Source: Exiguobacterium sp. AM39-5BH
Lineage (GTDB): Bacteria > Bacillota > Bacilli > Exiguobacteriales > Exiguobacteriaceae
Assembly (NCBI RefSeq): GCF_003467445.1
Contig: NZ_QSGS01000002.1
Location: 62,001 to 126,000 of the forward strand
Direction of reading: 5' to 3'
Length of the DNA stretch: 64,000 nucleotides
Under the pieces are notes generated by a model. The model did no database searches. It saw nothing but the letters and a program-made list of their open reading frames with translations, and had not been told where the DNA came from. This document shows, one piece after another, positions 18,862 to 27,741 of the stretch. Positions within the stretch are counted from its first letter, which is position 1, and every line of letters starts with the position of its first letter. Both the position numbers and the translations under genes were made by a program.

Positions 18862-19218
18862 TTACAGCGCCATTTCAGCGTATAAATCTTTTAATTCTTT
18901 TGTAGCAGCTTCGTCCATCTGTAAAGCAACGAGCTCGACATATCGAAGTGCTGGATCCTTATCTCCTGATAAAGCGACGATCTCAGCCGCTGCACCATCA
19001 AGCGCGAGCAAGATGCCTGACACACCTAGCGTTGGATAGTAGCGAAGCAATGCTCGCACGTGCTTCAACTCTGAGACGATGTTTCCGTTAATCTTTAACG
19101 ATTTTACGGCGAGCTCTTTATGCGTGCCGATGGCAAATTTATCTTCCCACACCTCTTCGAGTGTGATCAACGCTTCTACATCATAGGCACCATCTGTGAA
19201 ACGAACTTGTTTTTCCAT
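18862..19218 (-). CDS. Uncharacterised small cytoplasmic protein
   Basis: I do not recognise the family. The 118-residue acidic product has a mixed N-terminal half (VRFTDGAYDVEALITLEEVW) and a helical C-terminal half rich in Leu, Ala and Glu (ELKHVRALLRYYP; ALQMDEAATKELKDLYAEM). No signal peptide, membrane segment, cysteine or known motif is visible. It has its own terminator, and a TATAAT lies about 30 bases before the ATG. A GAGGGG ribosome-binding site precedes the start. The codon usage is less GC-rich than in the his genes. Confidence 0.6.
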   Translation of the reverse strand: MEKQVRFTDGAYDVEALITLEEVWEDKFAIGTHKELAVKSLKINGNIVSELKHVRALLRYYPTLGVSGILLALDGAAAEIVALSGDKDPALRYVELVALQMDEAATKELKDLYAEMAL

Positions 19219-19330
19219 GTGACATTTCCCCTCTCGTTAATCTACTTTCATTATAAAAAAGAAATCATCAAAAAGATTGTGAAATATTGAACATTATGTG
19301 TAAACTTTGTCTCACTCAGGTGTGAACATA

Positions 19331-19355
19331 AAAAAAGGTCCCTCCGAGGAGAGAC
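19331..19355 (-). terminator. Intrinsic terminator downstream of the dCMP deaminase gene
   Basis: On the minus strand GTCTCTCC-TC-GGAGGGAC forms a short GC-rich hairpin (one mismatch) followed by CTTTTTTT. It lies 64 bases past the deaminase stop. Confidence 0.65.
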
Positions 19356-19409
19356 AAATAATGGAAGAGTAAAACACCATTGGCAGTACATTAATAATAT
19401 AACACCGAA

Positions 19410-19423
19410 TGTAAACGTTTACA
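19410..19423. promoter_or_regulatory. cre-like palindrome (CcpA-type site) with a possible promoter
   Basis: TGTAAACGTTTACA is a perfect 14-base palindrome that matches the catabolite-responsive element consensus TGWAANCGNTNWCA at all positions. It overlaps the stop codon of the dCMP deaminase gene. On the minus strand it covers a TTGTAA hexamer spaced 17 bases from TATATT, which could be a promoter reading towards the 118-residue unknown gene, with the deaminase terminator in between. Confidence 0.5.
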
Positions 19424-19994
19424 ACGTGTTTTTAAAACTTTTTTCAAGTGGCATATGTACGACCTCAATTCCACTCTCTCGCATTAAATCAAGTCCATCC
19501 CCGTGCTCATAACCGACTGCATAAACCACACGCGCTACTCGAGATGCGATGAGAGCGAGTGAACAGGCATGGCATGGCGAATGAGTAACATAGGCCGTCG
19601 CACCGAAGGCATTTGTCGAGTCCGCAGCTAATTTTCCAATCGCATTGATTTCGGCATGGATTTCGTGTTGTTTCGACCAGTTATGATGATCATACGGGTC
19701 CACGCATTTGATATAAGTCACACCCTCATGGATGATCGAAATCGGCGTGTCGAGCAAATCGACTGCATTTGCCGATACGTACTCAGCGCGCTTATAAAAT
19801 TCATCATCTCGCTTTAGAAAAATCTCATTACAGTTCGTGTGTCCCGGAGGCGTTCCATTCAGTCCGATTGAAATCGGTTTTTCATCTTTGACGATGACAC
19901 ATGCGACACTTTTTGATGCGCATTTCGAATGACGCACTGCCATCATGTCGGCAAACTGTAACCATGTCTCGTCCCATAGCCGTTGTTTATCCAT
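19419..19994 (-). CDS. comEB: dCMP deaminase family protein (ComEB-like)
   Basis: A zinc-dependent cytidine/deoxycytidylate deaminase of 191 residues; dCMP deamination supplies dUMP for thymidylate synthesis. The zinc and catalytic motif is EIHAEINAIGKLA (HAE), and the second half is THSPCHACSLALI (PCxxC). An extra N-terminal Cys/His region (HSKCASKSVACVIV; PPGHTNCNE) is typical of the dCMP deaminase subgroup. The ATG at 19994 has AGGAGG nearby; the frame extends to 20051 but homology does not. It lies after the xpaC-telA terminator. Confidence 0.85.
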   Translation of the reverse strand: MDKQRLWDETWLQFADMMAVRHSKCASKSVACVIVKDEKPISIGLNGTPPGHTNCNEIFLKRDDEFYKRAEYVSANAVDLLDTPISIIHEGVTYIKCVDPYDHHNWSKQHEIHAEINAIGKLAADSTNAFGATAYVTHSPCHACSLALIASRVARVVYAVGYEHGDGLDLMRESGIEVVHMPLEKSFKNTL

Positions 19995-20013
19995 TGTTAG
20001 TCCTCCTCGAAAA

Positions 20014-20047
20014 AAAAGGAAAGCCTGAGTGCTCAGACTTTCCTTTT
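20014..20047 (-). terminator. xpaC-telA terminator
   Basis: AAAAGGAAAG-C-CTGAG and CTCAG-A-CTTTCCTTTT form a long stem with one internal mismatch starting directly at the telA stop. It is followed by TTTTTTTCG on the minus strand, just before the deaminase ribosome-binding site. Confidence 0.8.
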
Positions 20048-21276
20048 TCAATATCCAGTCTCTTTCGGCAACTCTTTATTTTTTGACGCGATTTCAATGA
20101 CTTTTTCTTTCAGCTCGTGCTCCATCCGATCAAGTTCACGTTCTGCCTCACGACGCTTCTGACGGCCCTCTTGTTGAATCCGGAGTGTCTCGTCGAGCGT
20201 GGAGAGCAAGTTCTCGTGCGCCACTTTGAGTGACTCGACCGAGACGATTCCTTTTTCATTCTCCGTGGCAATCTCGATGGACGAGTCTTTCAACATCTTC
20301 GAGTTCTGCTCAAGCAACGTGTTCGTCGTCTTTGTGACGTCTTGCTGCATCCGAAGCGCCGTCTTCTGCCGGGTCAAGCTGAGCGCGAGCACGACTTGGT
20401 TTTTCCAAAGTGGAATCGTGTTGACGACCGCCGATTCGATTTTCTCGGCCAAAATCTGATTGTTCTGTTGAATGACTCGGATTTGCGGTGCCATCTGGAG
20501 ACTGATTGTTCGGCTCAGTTTTAAGTCATGCAATTTTTTCTCGAAACGATCCGCAAGTTGGATCATATCGTTCAACTGTTGTAATTTGACTTGGTCTTTC
20601 GACATCTCGACTTCTTGACGAAGCGGGGCAATCTCATAGCTGCGCACATGATCAAGTTTCGTCTCTCCTGCCGCGATATAGACGTTCAGTTCCTCAAAAT
20701 AACGTTTGTTCTTATCATACATTTGATCGAGCATCGTAATATCCTTCATCAATCCAAACTTTGCACGATCTAAATTATGAATGACCTCTTCTAAATAAAC
20801 ACTCATTTTTTCGAACTGAAGCTTATAGTTCTCGGCTTTTTTCTTAGCTCGTCCAATCAAAGGTAGATTATCCATGAAACTCTTCTTCTCAGGCTGCAAC
20901 ATATCTGGTCCATCTTCCGCACATTTTGCATCAAGTCGGACAACAGCTTCCCGGCGTCACCGCCGTCCTTCATCCGGACCTCGGTCAAAATTTGGTCCGA
21001 GAATTGCGACAATTCGCGTTGCACGTTCGATCCGAACAACATGACGGAATCCGTTTTCTTGATATCGATCGACTCGGCGATGCGGGTGATCCGTTCACGA
21101 TGTTCCTGTGGTACATCAGGACTTACTTGAATGGCCGGTACCTCGTGCTTTTCGGTCATCGATGACCAGTCTACGGACGGGTCCGAGATCGCATCGGTTT
21201 CCGTTGTCGTTTTCGTCTGTGAAGTGAGTTCTCCTTCTGGCCAGGACTGCCAGTTTGTGTCATTCGATGAAGTCAT
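20048..21276 (-). CDS. TelA family protein (YaaN-like), frameshifted
   Basis: TelA-family proteins are long helical cytoplasmic proteins linked with tellurite/toxic-anion resistance and envelope stress; the mechanism is not settled. The N-terminal frame (20857-21276) ends LLSDLMQNVRKMD and then shifts. The second frame (20048-20902) continues with MLQPEKKSFMDNLPLIGRAK. Adding one base (CC to CCC) at about 20906-20908 gives KMDPDMLQPEKKS and a 409-residue protein of family length. Features include PLIGRAKKKAENYKLQFEKM, long coiled-coil helices, and QNNQILAEKIESAVVNTIPLWK, which is diagnostic for TelA. It overlaps xpaC by 17 bases, the B. subtilis xpaC-yaaN arrangement. Confidence 0.87.
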
Positions 21277-21985
21277 GCTTTTTTCTCCCTTCTGGTTGAT
21301 CGGCCAAAACTTTTTCCATCATGATCAACTCTCGTTCAAAATCGACCGCATCGTCTTCTAACAGACGGCTACGTTGCTGTTTGAACTTGTCGACGATCAG
21401 GCGCATATTGGTGATCAACTGTTCACGTGTCTCTTCTTGAATGACGACACGTTTTCCTTCTAGTTCTTTGAATTTCAATACGACCGACACGAGTGAGTCC
21501 AAGTAGAATGTGAACAAATCACGAACATGCTTGGCGTCTTGCGGGTTCTCAAAAAGCTCGGCGAACAGCTCATGTGCTTCTTTAGAGACCGCCTTCATCT
21601 CACGTCGGACCTCGATATCTTTAATTTCAGGTAAAATGCGATCGATTTGTTGCAATTTTTCATATCCTTGTTCAATCGTTCGTTGTAAAAATTGAAGTTC
21701 AAGATCATCTGTCGCCTCAAATTGACGCATCGGTGCCGGATCTTCCAGCGGCTTTAAAATGCGGGAACCGACGAACGGTTCATCTTCATCAAGCAACAAT
21801 TTTTTCTTGGCGCGCTTGGCAACGGGGGCCGGAGCACGCTTTCGGCGTTTATTGTTCGCCCACACTTCGTTTAACACGAGCGCCCCGACGATGATAAACA
21901 ACCAAGAGAAATCAAAAACGCTTATGGCAAAATAAAGGATTGCCCCGGTCAGGGCCCATTTCATCCATGTTTTCATCCGTTTCAC
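21260..21985 (-). CDS. xpaC: XpaC-like membrane protein (5-bromo-4-chloroindolyl phosphate hydrolysis protein)
   Basis: A 241-residue protein with two N-terminal hydrophobic segments at about 8-40 (WALTGAILYFAISVFDFSWLFIIVGALVL), then a basic linker and a long charged helical domain with an EMKAVSKEAHELFAELFENP core. The name goes back to a chromogenic phosphate phenotype in B. subtilis; a real phosphatase activity is doubtful because no catalytic motif is visible. It is the first gene of the pair with telA and overlaps it. The two probably form a membrane-linked module. Confidence 0.82.
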   Translation of the reverse strand: MKRMKTWMKWALTGAILYFAISVFDFSWLFIIVGALVLNEVWANNKRRKRAPAPVAKRAKKKLLLDEDEPFVGSRILKPLEDPAPMRQFEATDDLELQFLQRTIEQGYEKLQQIDRILPEIKDIEVRREMKAVSKEAHELFAELFENPQDAKHVRDLFTFYLDSLVSVVLKFKELEGKRVVIQEETREQLITNMRLIVDKFKQQRSRLLEDDAVDFERELIMMEKVLADQPEGRKKHDFIE

Positions 21986-22120
21986 CTCGTCTCATGATAC
22001 TTCTATTGTACCTTACGTGAACCTCCAAAAAAAGTTTCGTCACTTTTATAAGTTTAGCATAAGGTGCGCATTCACTCTCTCGGTCGCAAGAACGAAAAGT
22101 AACCTCTTTTAAAATACAAA

Positions 22121-22151
22121 AACCCTCCTGATTAATGAAATCAAGAGGGTT
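22121..22151 (-). terminator. Terminator of the sodium symporter gene
   Basis: AACCCTC-C-TGATT and AATCA-A-GAGGGTT pair with one internal mismatch around a short loop, with TTTTTG following on the minus strand, 10 bases past the stop. Confidence 0.8.
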
Positions 22152-22160
22152 CCATCCATG

Positions 22161-23513
22161 TTACGCCGTAATCCATGTCGATACCATGACGATGGCAATC
22201 GTAACAGGAATGACGTAGCGAATGAGAAAATGCCAGACCGGATACAATTTGACACCAGCTTCGGACGTTTGAATTTCTTCTTTTAAAATACGTTGGTCGA
22301 CGATGTATCCGACAAAAATCGATGTCAAGAGCGCACCAACCGGCATGAGCACGTAGCTGACAATGTAATCCATCGAATCAAAGAATGTGCGACCATTCAA
22401 AAACTGCATCTCGCTCAGCATACCGAACGAGAGTGCCGATGGAATTCCGACTGCGAAAACGAGTAACGCCGAAATGAGTGTGACTTTTCGCTTCGACACC
22501 GTTTGTTTCGTTTCGTTCAATTTGTCGGTCACACCGGCCACGACGACTTCGAGCATCGCGATTGAAGATGTGATTGACGCGAACGTGAACAACAAGAAGA
22601 ACAAGACCATGAAGAATCCACCGAGTGGGACTTGATTGAATACGGCAGGCAAGACGACAAAGAGAAGCGCAGGTCCTTCTGCTGGGTCAAGACCCGAAGC
22701 AAATACGGCTGGGAAAATTGCGAGCCCGGCCAATAACGAGACCCCGATGTTTAATAGAACGATCATGTTCGCCGAGCGAATGAGGGTTCCTTTCGTCTGT
22801 ATGTACGACGCATACGTTAACATGGCCGCCACCCCTAGTGAGAGCGAGAAGAACGCTTGACCTAATGCGAACAAGACCGATTCACCAGTCAAGGCTGAAA
22901 AGTCAGGCTGTAAGAAGAAACGAACCCCTTCCATAGCGCCATCAAGTGTTAACGAACGAATGACGAGCACGATGAAACTGACGAATAAGAGCGGCATTAA
23001 AATTTTGCTCATACGCTCGATACCTGCCTCGACGCCTTTCAAGACAATCAAAAGTGTGAACAATAGGAATAAAAACTGGCCGAACACAGCGATGCCTGGT
23101 GACGAAACGACATCCCCGAACACGGCACCGAACTCATCGGGCGTTCGTCCATTTAATGTTCCGCTCAGCCCAAGTCCGATGTAGATTAAGACCCACCCGC
23201 CGATGACACTGTAGAATGAGAGCAACAAGAAACATGCAATGACACCAAGGTAACCCACTAGTGTCCAACGACCGTGTCCTAATTTTTTGAATGCAAGCAG
23301 TGCCGTTTTTTGTGTCGAACGTCCGACAATGAATTCACCAATCAATAACGGTAATCCCAGTAAGAGTGTAAACGCTAAAAACATGAGCAAAAAAGCGCCG
23401 CCTCCACTTGTACCGGTAACATACGGAAATTTCCAGATGGCACCGAGACCAATCGCCGACCCTGCGGCCGCTAAGATAAATCCAATTTTTGAGGCAAACG
23501 AATTTTGCGCCAT
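22161..23513 (-). CDS. Sodium:neurotransmitter symporter family transporter
   Basis: A 450-residue polytopic membrane protein of the NSS (LeuT-type) family. It couples sodium entry to uptake of an amino acid or related amine. The N-terminal FILAAAGSAIGLGAIWKFPYV is the unwound TM1 sodium/substrate site. EGVRFFLQPDFSAL, FALGQAFFSLSLGVAAMLTYASY (TM6) and FASITSSIAMLEVVVAG (TM8) are conserved. About 11 membrane segments are visible. The substrate is not predictable from sequence. It stands alone with its own terminator. Confidence 0.9.
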   Translation of the reverse strand: MAQNSFASKIGFILAAAGSAIGLGAIWKFPYVTGTSGGGAFLLMFLAFTLLLGLPLLIGEFIVGRSTQKTALLAFKKLGHGRWTLVGYLGVIACFLLLSFYSVIGGWVLIYIGLGLSGTLNGRTPDEFGAVFGDVVSSPGIAVFGQFLFLLFTLLIVLKGVEAGIERMSKILMPLLFVSFIVLVIRSLTLDGAMEGVRFFLQPDFSALTGESVLFALGQAFFSLSLGVAAMLTYASYIQTKGTLIRSANMIVLLNIGVSLLAGLAIFPAVFASGLDPAEGPALLFVVLPAVFNQVPLGGFFMVLFFLLFTFASITSSIAMLEVVVAGVTDKLNETKQTVSKRKVTLISALLVFAVGIPSALSFGMLSEMQFLNGRTFFDSMDYIVSYVLMPVGALLTSIFVGYIVDQRILKEEIQTSEAGVKLYPVWHFLIRYVIPVTIAIVMVSTWITA

Positions 23514-23593
23514 TCCTATCCCTGCTTCCTGTTTTCATATCATTTTTCATAATAATAGTGAAATACTAACACGGTTCAGAAAAGAGGACAACT

Positions 23594-23627
23594 AAAAACA
23601 GAGAAAAGTCTGAATTCTTTTCTCTGT
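23594..23627 (-). terminator. Terminator of the osmoprotectant/lipid kinase operon
   Basis: ACAGAGAAAAG and CTTTTCTCTGT form a perfect 11-base-pair stem with TTTTTAG following on the minus strand, after the lipid kinase stop. Confidence 0.8.
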
Positions 23628-23633
23628 CTATGT

Positions 23634-24511
23634 TTAGTGTGTCGGTACGAGAAAAGTCAATTCGCTCGGCAACACTTCAATATTTAATTGTTCTGCTTCG
23701 AAATGCTCACCATCGATATCGATGAGTTGCGATTCGCTCAAACGGACGGTCAACTGACCCATTTGCAGATGAACCCATTCAGGAGAAGATTGTTCGAGTC
23801 CGAGTTGTTGAGTGAGCAATTGCCGAATCATGGGAAAGCCGATGGCCGAACTGTGCACGACTTCGACGAGTCCATCTGACAATGATTGGGTCGGGAGCTT
23901 CGTCGGCAACGTCCCGAGGTAAGCACCGTTACCGACATATAAAAAGCTCACCGGTCCATCATGGACAACTTCCCCGTTTCGTTCGATACGAACTTGAAAA
24001 GGGTCGAGTTCGCGAAACTGACGAATCGTCGCTAAAAAGTAGCCAATGGATCCGAGTGTTTCTTTTTGGATGGGATCGATTTGTCTAGAGGCGTCCGCTA
24101 TCAATCCAACTCCAATGAAATTAAGACCGTACCGTTCATTGACGAGCATCACATCAACGGTTTGTACTTGGCTCATTTTAAATAAGCGCGCTGCTTCAAT
24201 CGGTTCGATTGGTAAATCAAGGGCACGTGCGAAATCATTGCACGTGCGGCCGGGATGAGCCCGATGGTCGGCCGCTGGTCGCGTGGGATTGCCATAAGCC
24301 CGTTGACCACCTCATGGAGCGTGCCGTCACCTCCGATCACAATCAAGTGTTCGAACGATCCACTCGCCTCAGCGAATCGGCGAGCATCTCCTTGTGCGAG
24401 CGTCTTTCGAATCAGAATCTCATCATAAATCGATTCAACCGTCCCGATAACTTCGCCGAGCATCGTCTCGTTCCCACCCGATGTCGGATTGGAAATAATC
24501 ATCGCTCTCAT
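23634..24511 (-). CDS. Diacylglycerol/sphingosine kinase family lipid kinase (YegS/BmrU-like), frameshifted
   Basis: Lipid kinases of this family phosphorylate diacylglycerol or related lipids at the inner membrane face. The N-terminal frame shows MIISNPTSGG and the ATP-loop HLIVIGGDGTLHEVVNGLM, then GLIPA. There the frame shifts at about 24247. Adding one base restores GLIPAGTCNDFARALDLPIE, the conserved GTxNDFAR motif, and joins the second frame (23634-24176) with FIGVGLIADASR and LPTQSLSDGLVEV. The repaired product is 292 residues, a normal size. The ATG overlaps the stop of the upstream permease fusion by 4 bases. Confidence 0.88.
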
Positions 24512-26013
24512 AGGAAACCTTCCTGCTCCAAGAAGTCTTTCGCAACATCATACGCTCGTTCGTTTCCATAAGCGACGCGGCGGTTCAATTCAGACATTTC
24601 TTCATCCGTGATTTTACCGGACAATTGGTTGAGGGCGTCTTCAATTTCCGGATGCTCGTCTAATGTCTCCTGTTTCAACAATGGCGCCCCTTGATAAGGT
24701 GGGAAGAACTGTTGATCGTCTTCAAGGACGAGTAATTTATTCTCGGCGATATCTGGATCGGTCGCATACGCATCGACAAGGTTAACGTCGCCTCGAGCGA
24801 TGGCCCGATAACGGAGCTTCTGTTCCATTGACACGACTGATGGGAAGTCAAGGCCATACGCTTGTTGTAATCCTGGGTAACCGTCTTCACGATCTGTGAA
24901 CTCGAGTGTGAATCCTGCCTTGATGTCATTTTGAACATTGCGTAAATCAGAGATGGTCGAGATGCCTTCCTGCTCGGCGTAATCGCGAGGAATCGCAATC
25001 GCGTACGTATTGTTAAATTGCATCGGTTCGAGCAATGCGTAACCATCTTCAGCTAATGCATCCCGAGCCTGTTCATATACTTCACGGGCATCGTTTGAGT
25101 TCGGCGATTCTTTCACGAGACTAGCAAGAACCGTTCCTGTGAATTCTGGATAAACATCGACATCGCCGGATTGTAACGCCCCCCACACAAATGTTGTCTC
25201 TCCGAAGTTCGGACGAACAGACACGGATAAATCAGTCTCTTGTTCAATTAGTAGTTTATACATATTCATCAAAATCTCAGGTTCTGGCCCGAGCTTCCCA
25301 GCGATAACGAGATCCGTCTGCTGCGTACGTCCGAATGCGAGCGGTGCGACCACGATTAATGCCAGCATGGTGGAGACGGCAATCATCTTGGTCTTGTTTC
25401 GCGTCGCTGTCGCTCCCTCCATTTGACGGAGCAACAAATCAAATAAAAGGGCAAGAATGGCAGCCGGGATCGCACCAAGCAGAATCAAATAGTTGTCATT
25501 ACGGTTAATCCCGAGAAGGATTAATGTCCCAAGTCCACCCGCTCCCACAAGCGCGGCGAGCGTTGCCGTTCCGACGATCAGGACCATCGCCGTCCGAATC
25601 CCGGCCATAATGACCGGTAAAGCGAGTGGCAACTCGACTTTCATTAAACTTTGATTCGGCTTCATTCCACAAGCACGCGCCGCTTCAATCAACGACTTAT
25701 CCACTTCGTTCAAACCAGTGAAGGTGTTTCTAAGAATCGGGAGCAACGCATACAAGACGAGAGCAATCGTCGCCGGCAATGCGCCAATTCCGACGAGCGG
25801 AATCATAAGACCGAGGAGAGCCAGCGAAGGAATCGTTTGAATGATGGCCGTAATGCCAATCGCCGTCTCAGCCACTTTTTTACGACGTGTCAGCCAGATC
25901 CCAAGCGGAACGGCAATCAACACGGCGATCAAAAGTGAGACAATAGAGAGTTGCAAGTGCTCAATCAGCGCCTCGACGAGTTCCCCTCGACGATTTTGAA
26001 ATGTCTCAAGCAT
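24508..26013 (-). CDS. Osmoprotectant ABC transporter permease fused to substrate-binding domain (OpuC/OsmF type)
   Basis: A 501-residue fusion. Residues 1-205 are a permease with about six membrane segments and the coupling motif EAARACGMKPNQSLMKVELPLALPV. Residues 220-501 are a periplasmic-type binding domain related to OpuCC/OsmX: VIAGKLGPEPEILMNMYKLL, YPEFTGTVLASL, and LVDAYATDPDI with the aromatic box typical of quaternary-amine binding. Such systems take up glycine betaine, choline or carnitine. It overlaps the ATPase gene by 8 bases and the lipid kinase gene by 4. Confidence 0.9.
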   Translation of the reverse strand: MLETFQNRRGELVEALIEHLQLSIVSLLIAVLIAVPLGIWLTRRKKVAETAIGITAIIQTIPSLALLGLMIPLVGIGALPATIALVLYALLPILRNTFTGLNEVDKSLIEAARACGMKPNQSLMKVELPLALPVIMAGIRTAMVLIVGTATLAALVGAGGLGTLILLGINRNDNYLILLGAIPAAILALLFDLLLRQMEGATATRNKTKMIAVSTMLALIVVAPLAFGRTQQTDLVIAGKLGPEPEILMNMYKLLIEQETDLSVSVRPNFGETTFVWGALQSGDVDVYPEFTGTVLASLVKESPNSNDAREVYEQARDALAEDGYALLEPMQFNNTYAIAIPRDYAEQEGISTISDLRNVQNDIKAGFTLEFTDREDGYPGLQQAYGLDFPSVVSMEQKLRYRAIARGDVNLVDAYATDPDIAENKLLVLEDDQQFFPPYQGAPLLKQETLDEHPEIEDALNQLSGKITDEEMSELNRRVAYGNERAYDVAKDFLEQEGFL

Positions 26014-26746
26014 CTACCTCACCTCTTCCACGTTGGGTAAAGTCGAGGACGAATGGGTCCGTGCTCGCTCTAATTTCATCCGGTGTACCGACGACGACCA
26101 GTCTGCCATCGCGCATCAAGCCAATACGATCTCCAAGCTTCATTGCTTCTTGCATGTCATGGGTTACGAACAAAATTGTTTTCCCGAGTTCATCGTTCAA
26201 GCGTTTAATGTCGTCTTGAAGTTGACCGCGGCTGATCGGATCGAGCGCCGAGAACGGTTCATCCATCAAAATCACGTCAGGGTCAGCTGCGAGTGCACGA
26301 AGAACGCCCACCCGTTGCTGTTGTCCCCCTGATAATTCGGGCGGTTTTTTAGACCGCAACACCGGATCGAGTCCTGCGATGCTCATAAGTTCGGTCACAC
26401 GGTCTTTTGTCTTTTGTTTTGGCCAGTTCAATAAGTCAGGGACGATTGAAATGTTCTCTTCGACCGTTAGATGAGGGAATAATGCGATTTGTTGAAGCAC
26501 ATAGCCGATGTTACGACGTAACTCATATATATCGAATTGATAAATTTCTTTTCCGTCAATTAGGATTTTTCCATCGGTATGATCAATCAAGCGATTCACC
26601 ATTTTCATCGTTGTCGTTTTGCCACAACCAGATGGTCCGATTAAAATAAAAATCTCTCCTGTACGGACTGTCAAATCTAAGTCTGTGACAGCTAACGTTC
26701 CATCTTCGTATCGCTTGGATACGTTTTGAAATTCTATCAACTCCAT
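26006..26746 (-). CDS. Osmoprotectant ABC transporter ATP-binding protein, without CBS domains
   Basis: A 246-residue ABC ATPase. Walker A is GPSGCGKTTTMK; Q-loop YVLQQIALFPHLT; signature ELSGGQQQRVGVLRALA; Walker B ILMDEPFSALD; switch FVTHDMQEA. It matches OpuCA/ProV-like proteins, but the C-terminal CBS pair that senses ionic strength in OpuA/OpuC is missing. The annotated ATG abuts AGGAGGG; a TTG six bases later (26740) has better spacing. It is the first gene of the ATPase, permease-binding fusion, lipid kinase operon. Confidence 0.9.
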   Translation of the reverse strand: MELIEFQNVSKRYEDGTLAVTDLDLTVRTGEIFILIGPSGCGKTTTMKMVNRLIDHTDGKILIDGKEIYQFDIYELRRNIGYVLQQIALFPHLTVEENISIVPDLLNWPKQKTKDRVTELMSIAGLDPVLRSKKPPELSGGQQQRVGVLRALAADPDVILMDEPFSALDPISRGQLQDDIKRLNDELGKTILFVTHDMQEAMKLGDRIGLMRDGRLVVVGTPDEIRASTDPFVLDFTQRGRGEVDA

Positions 26747-26831
26747 CCCTCCTCGACCTGTAATTTATCATGAAAGTCAAATATTAGTTTGCCCGTTTCC
26801 AACGTTTGTTAAACTAAGCCCATCATAAAAT

Positions 26832-26857
26832 AAAAAAAAGATTCTCTAAAAGAGAAC
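26832..26857 (-). terminator. Terminator of the 3D-domain protein gene
   Basis: GTTCTCT-TTT-AGAGAAT hairpin followed by CTTTTTTTT on the minus strand, about 20 bases past the stop. Confidence 0.65.
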
Positions 26858-26875
26858 CCCTGTGAACAACCTGTA

Positions 26876-27517
26876 TTATGGAAGTGTAATCGTAATGTGG
26901 CGGCGACCCCAGTTCATCGCCTCGTTGTTTGTATCCACGAGCAGATCAACGATGTTGCCTTGAATACGTCCCCCGGTATCAAGAGCGATTGCCTGACCAA
27001 TGCCGTCAATGTGAACGACGGTACCGAGCGGAATAATAGAAGGATCGACCGCAATGATACGCATGCCTTTATAGAAAATTGAATCTGTGACATCGTGTCC
27101 GGTCGCCGTCAAGACACGACCCCCGTATGAGCCGTTATCAGCTGCATCATTCGTGTACGCCGTCGACTCGGCTTGAATAGAGCGTCCTGTCGTCGAGACA
27201 GAAGATGCTATTGATGTCGGAGTCGTCGTTTGTTGTTTCGCTATTGCAGCTTGGCGTTTCGCTTCTTCTTGTTGGACCTTCTCGGCAGCGACACGTTTTT
27301 CTTCCGCGATTCGTTTTTGTTCGGCTCGTCGCTTTTCACGAGCCATCTGTTGTTGGCGTTCTTGCTCAATCGCCTTTCGTTCCAATTCTAGCGGGTTTTG
27401 GACAATTTTTTGTTCTGTCCCAATCCCAATTTGGGCAGCATCGACAGTCTCGGCAAACGCGAACGTTCCAACAGCCATAAGGAGGACAGTCATTATGTAT
27501 TTTAAGGAATGCATCAT
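26876..27517 (-). CDS. Secreted 3D-domain cell-wall protein (YocH/YabE-type hydrolase domain)
   Basis: A 213-residue exported protein. A signal peptide covers residues 1-28 (FAFAETVDAAQ cleavage area). Residues 45-95 form a highly charged helix rich in Glu, Lys, Arg and Gln. Residues 115-213 are a 3D domain with STAYTNDAADNG, AVDPSIIPLGTVVHIDG and ALDTGGRIQGNIVDLLVD, the last holding the aspartates that name the family. Related proteins (B. subtilis YocH) act on peptidoglycan; the LysM repeats of YocH are absent. Two WalR-like boxes lie about 180 bases upstream. Confidence 0.85.
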   Translation of the reverse strand: MMHSLKYIMTVLLMAVGTFAFAETVDAAQIGIGTEQKIVQNPLELERKAIEQERQQQMAREKRRAEQKRIAEEKRVAAEKVQQEEAKRQAAIAKQQTTTPTSIASSVSTTGRSIQAESTAYTNDAADNGSYGGRVLTATGHDVTDSIFYKGMRIIAVDPSIIPLGTVVHIDGIGQAIALDTGGRIQGNIVDLLVDTNNEAMNWGRRHITITLP

Positions 27518-27692
27518 TGATAGGTCAGCACCTTTCTCATCATCTAACGAACAGGAGTAAATTTACCATGCCCATTCAATTCCGAGAAGGGATTGTGATG
27601 AAGTGAAATATTTCTGACATATCAGCTCTCAATCAGTGACAATCTGTAACATTTTCAACAAACATAGCAGTCCCAAACGTTTTTTATAAAAA

Positions 27693-27734
27693 ATTACAGA
27701 TTCGTTACAACGTGACGTGTAACAAATCTGTAAT
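27693..27734. promoter_or_regulatory. Two inverted WalR-type boxes that also form a terminator stem
   Basis: On the minus strand TGTAAC-GAATC-TGTAAT (27709-27693) and on the plus strand TGTAAC-AAATC-TGTAAT (27718-27734) each fit the WalR consensus TGTWAH-N5-TGTWAH. Together they form a near-perfect inverted repeat around CGTGACG, followed by TTTTTT on the minus strand, so the element can also terminate the upstream GDYXXLXY gene. It is 176 bases before the 3D-domain gene. Confidence 0.55.
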
Positions 27735-27741
27735 CTGATTG

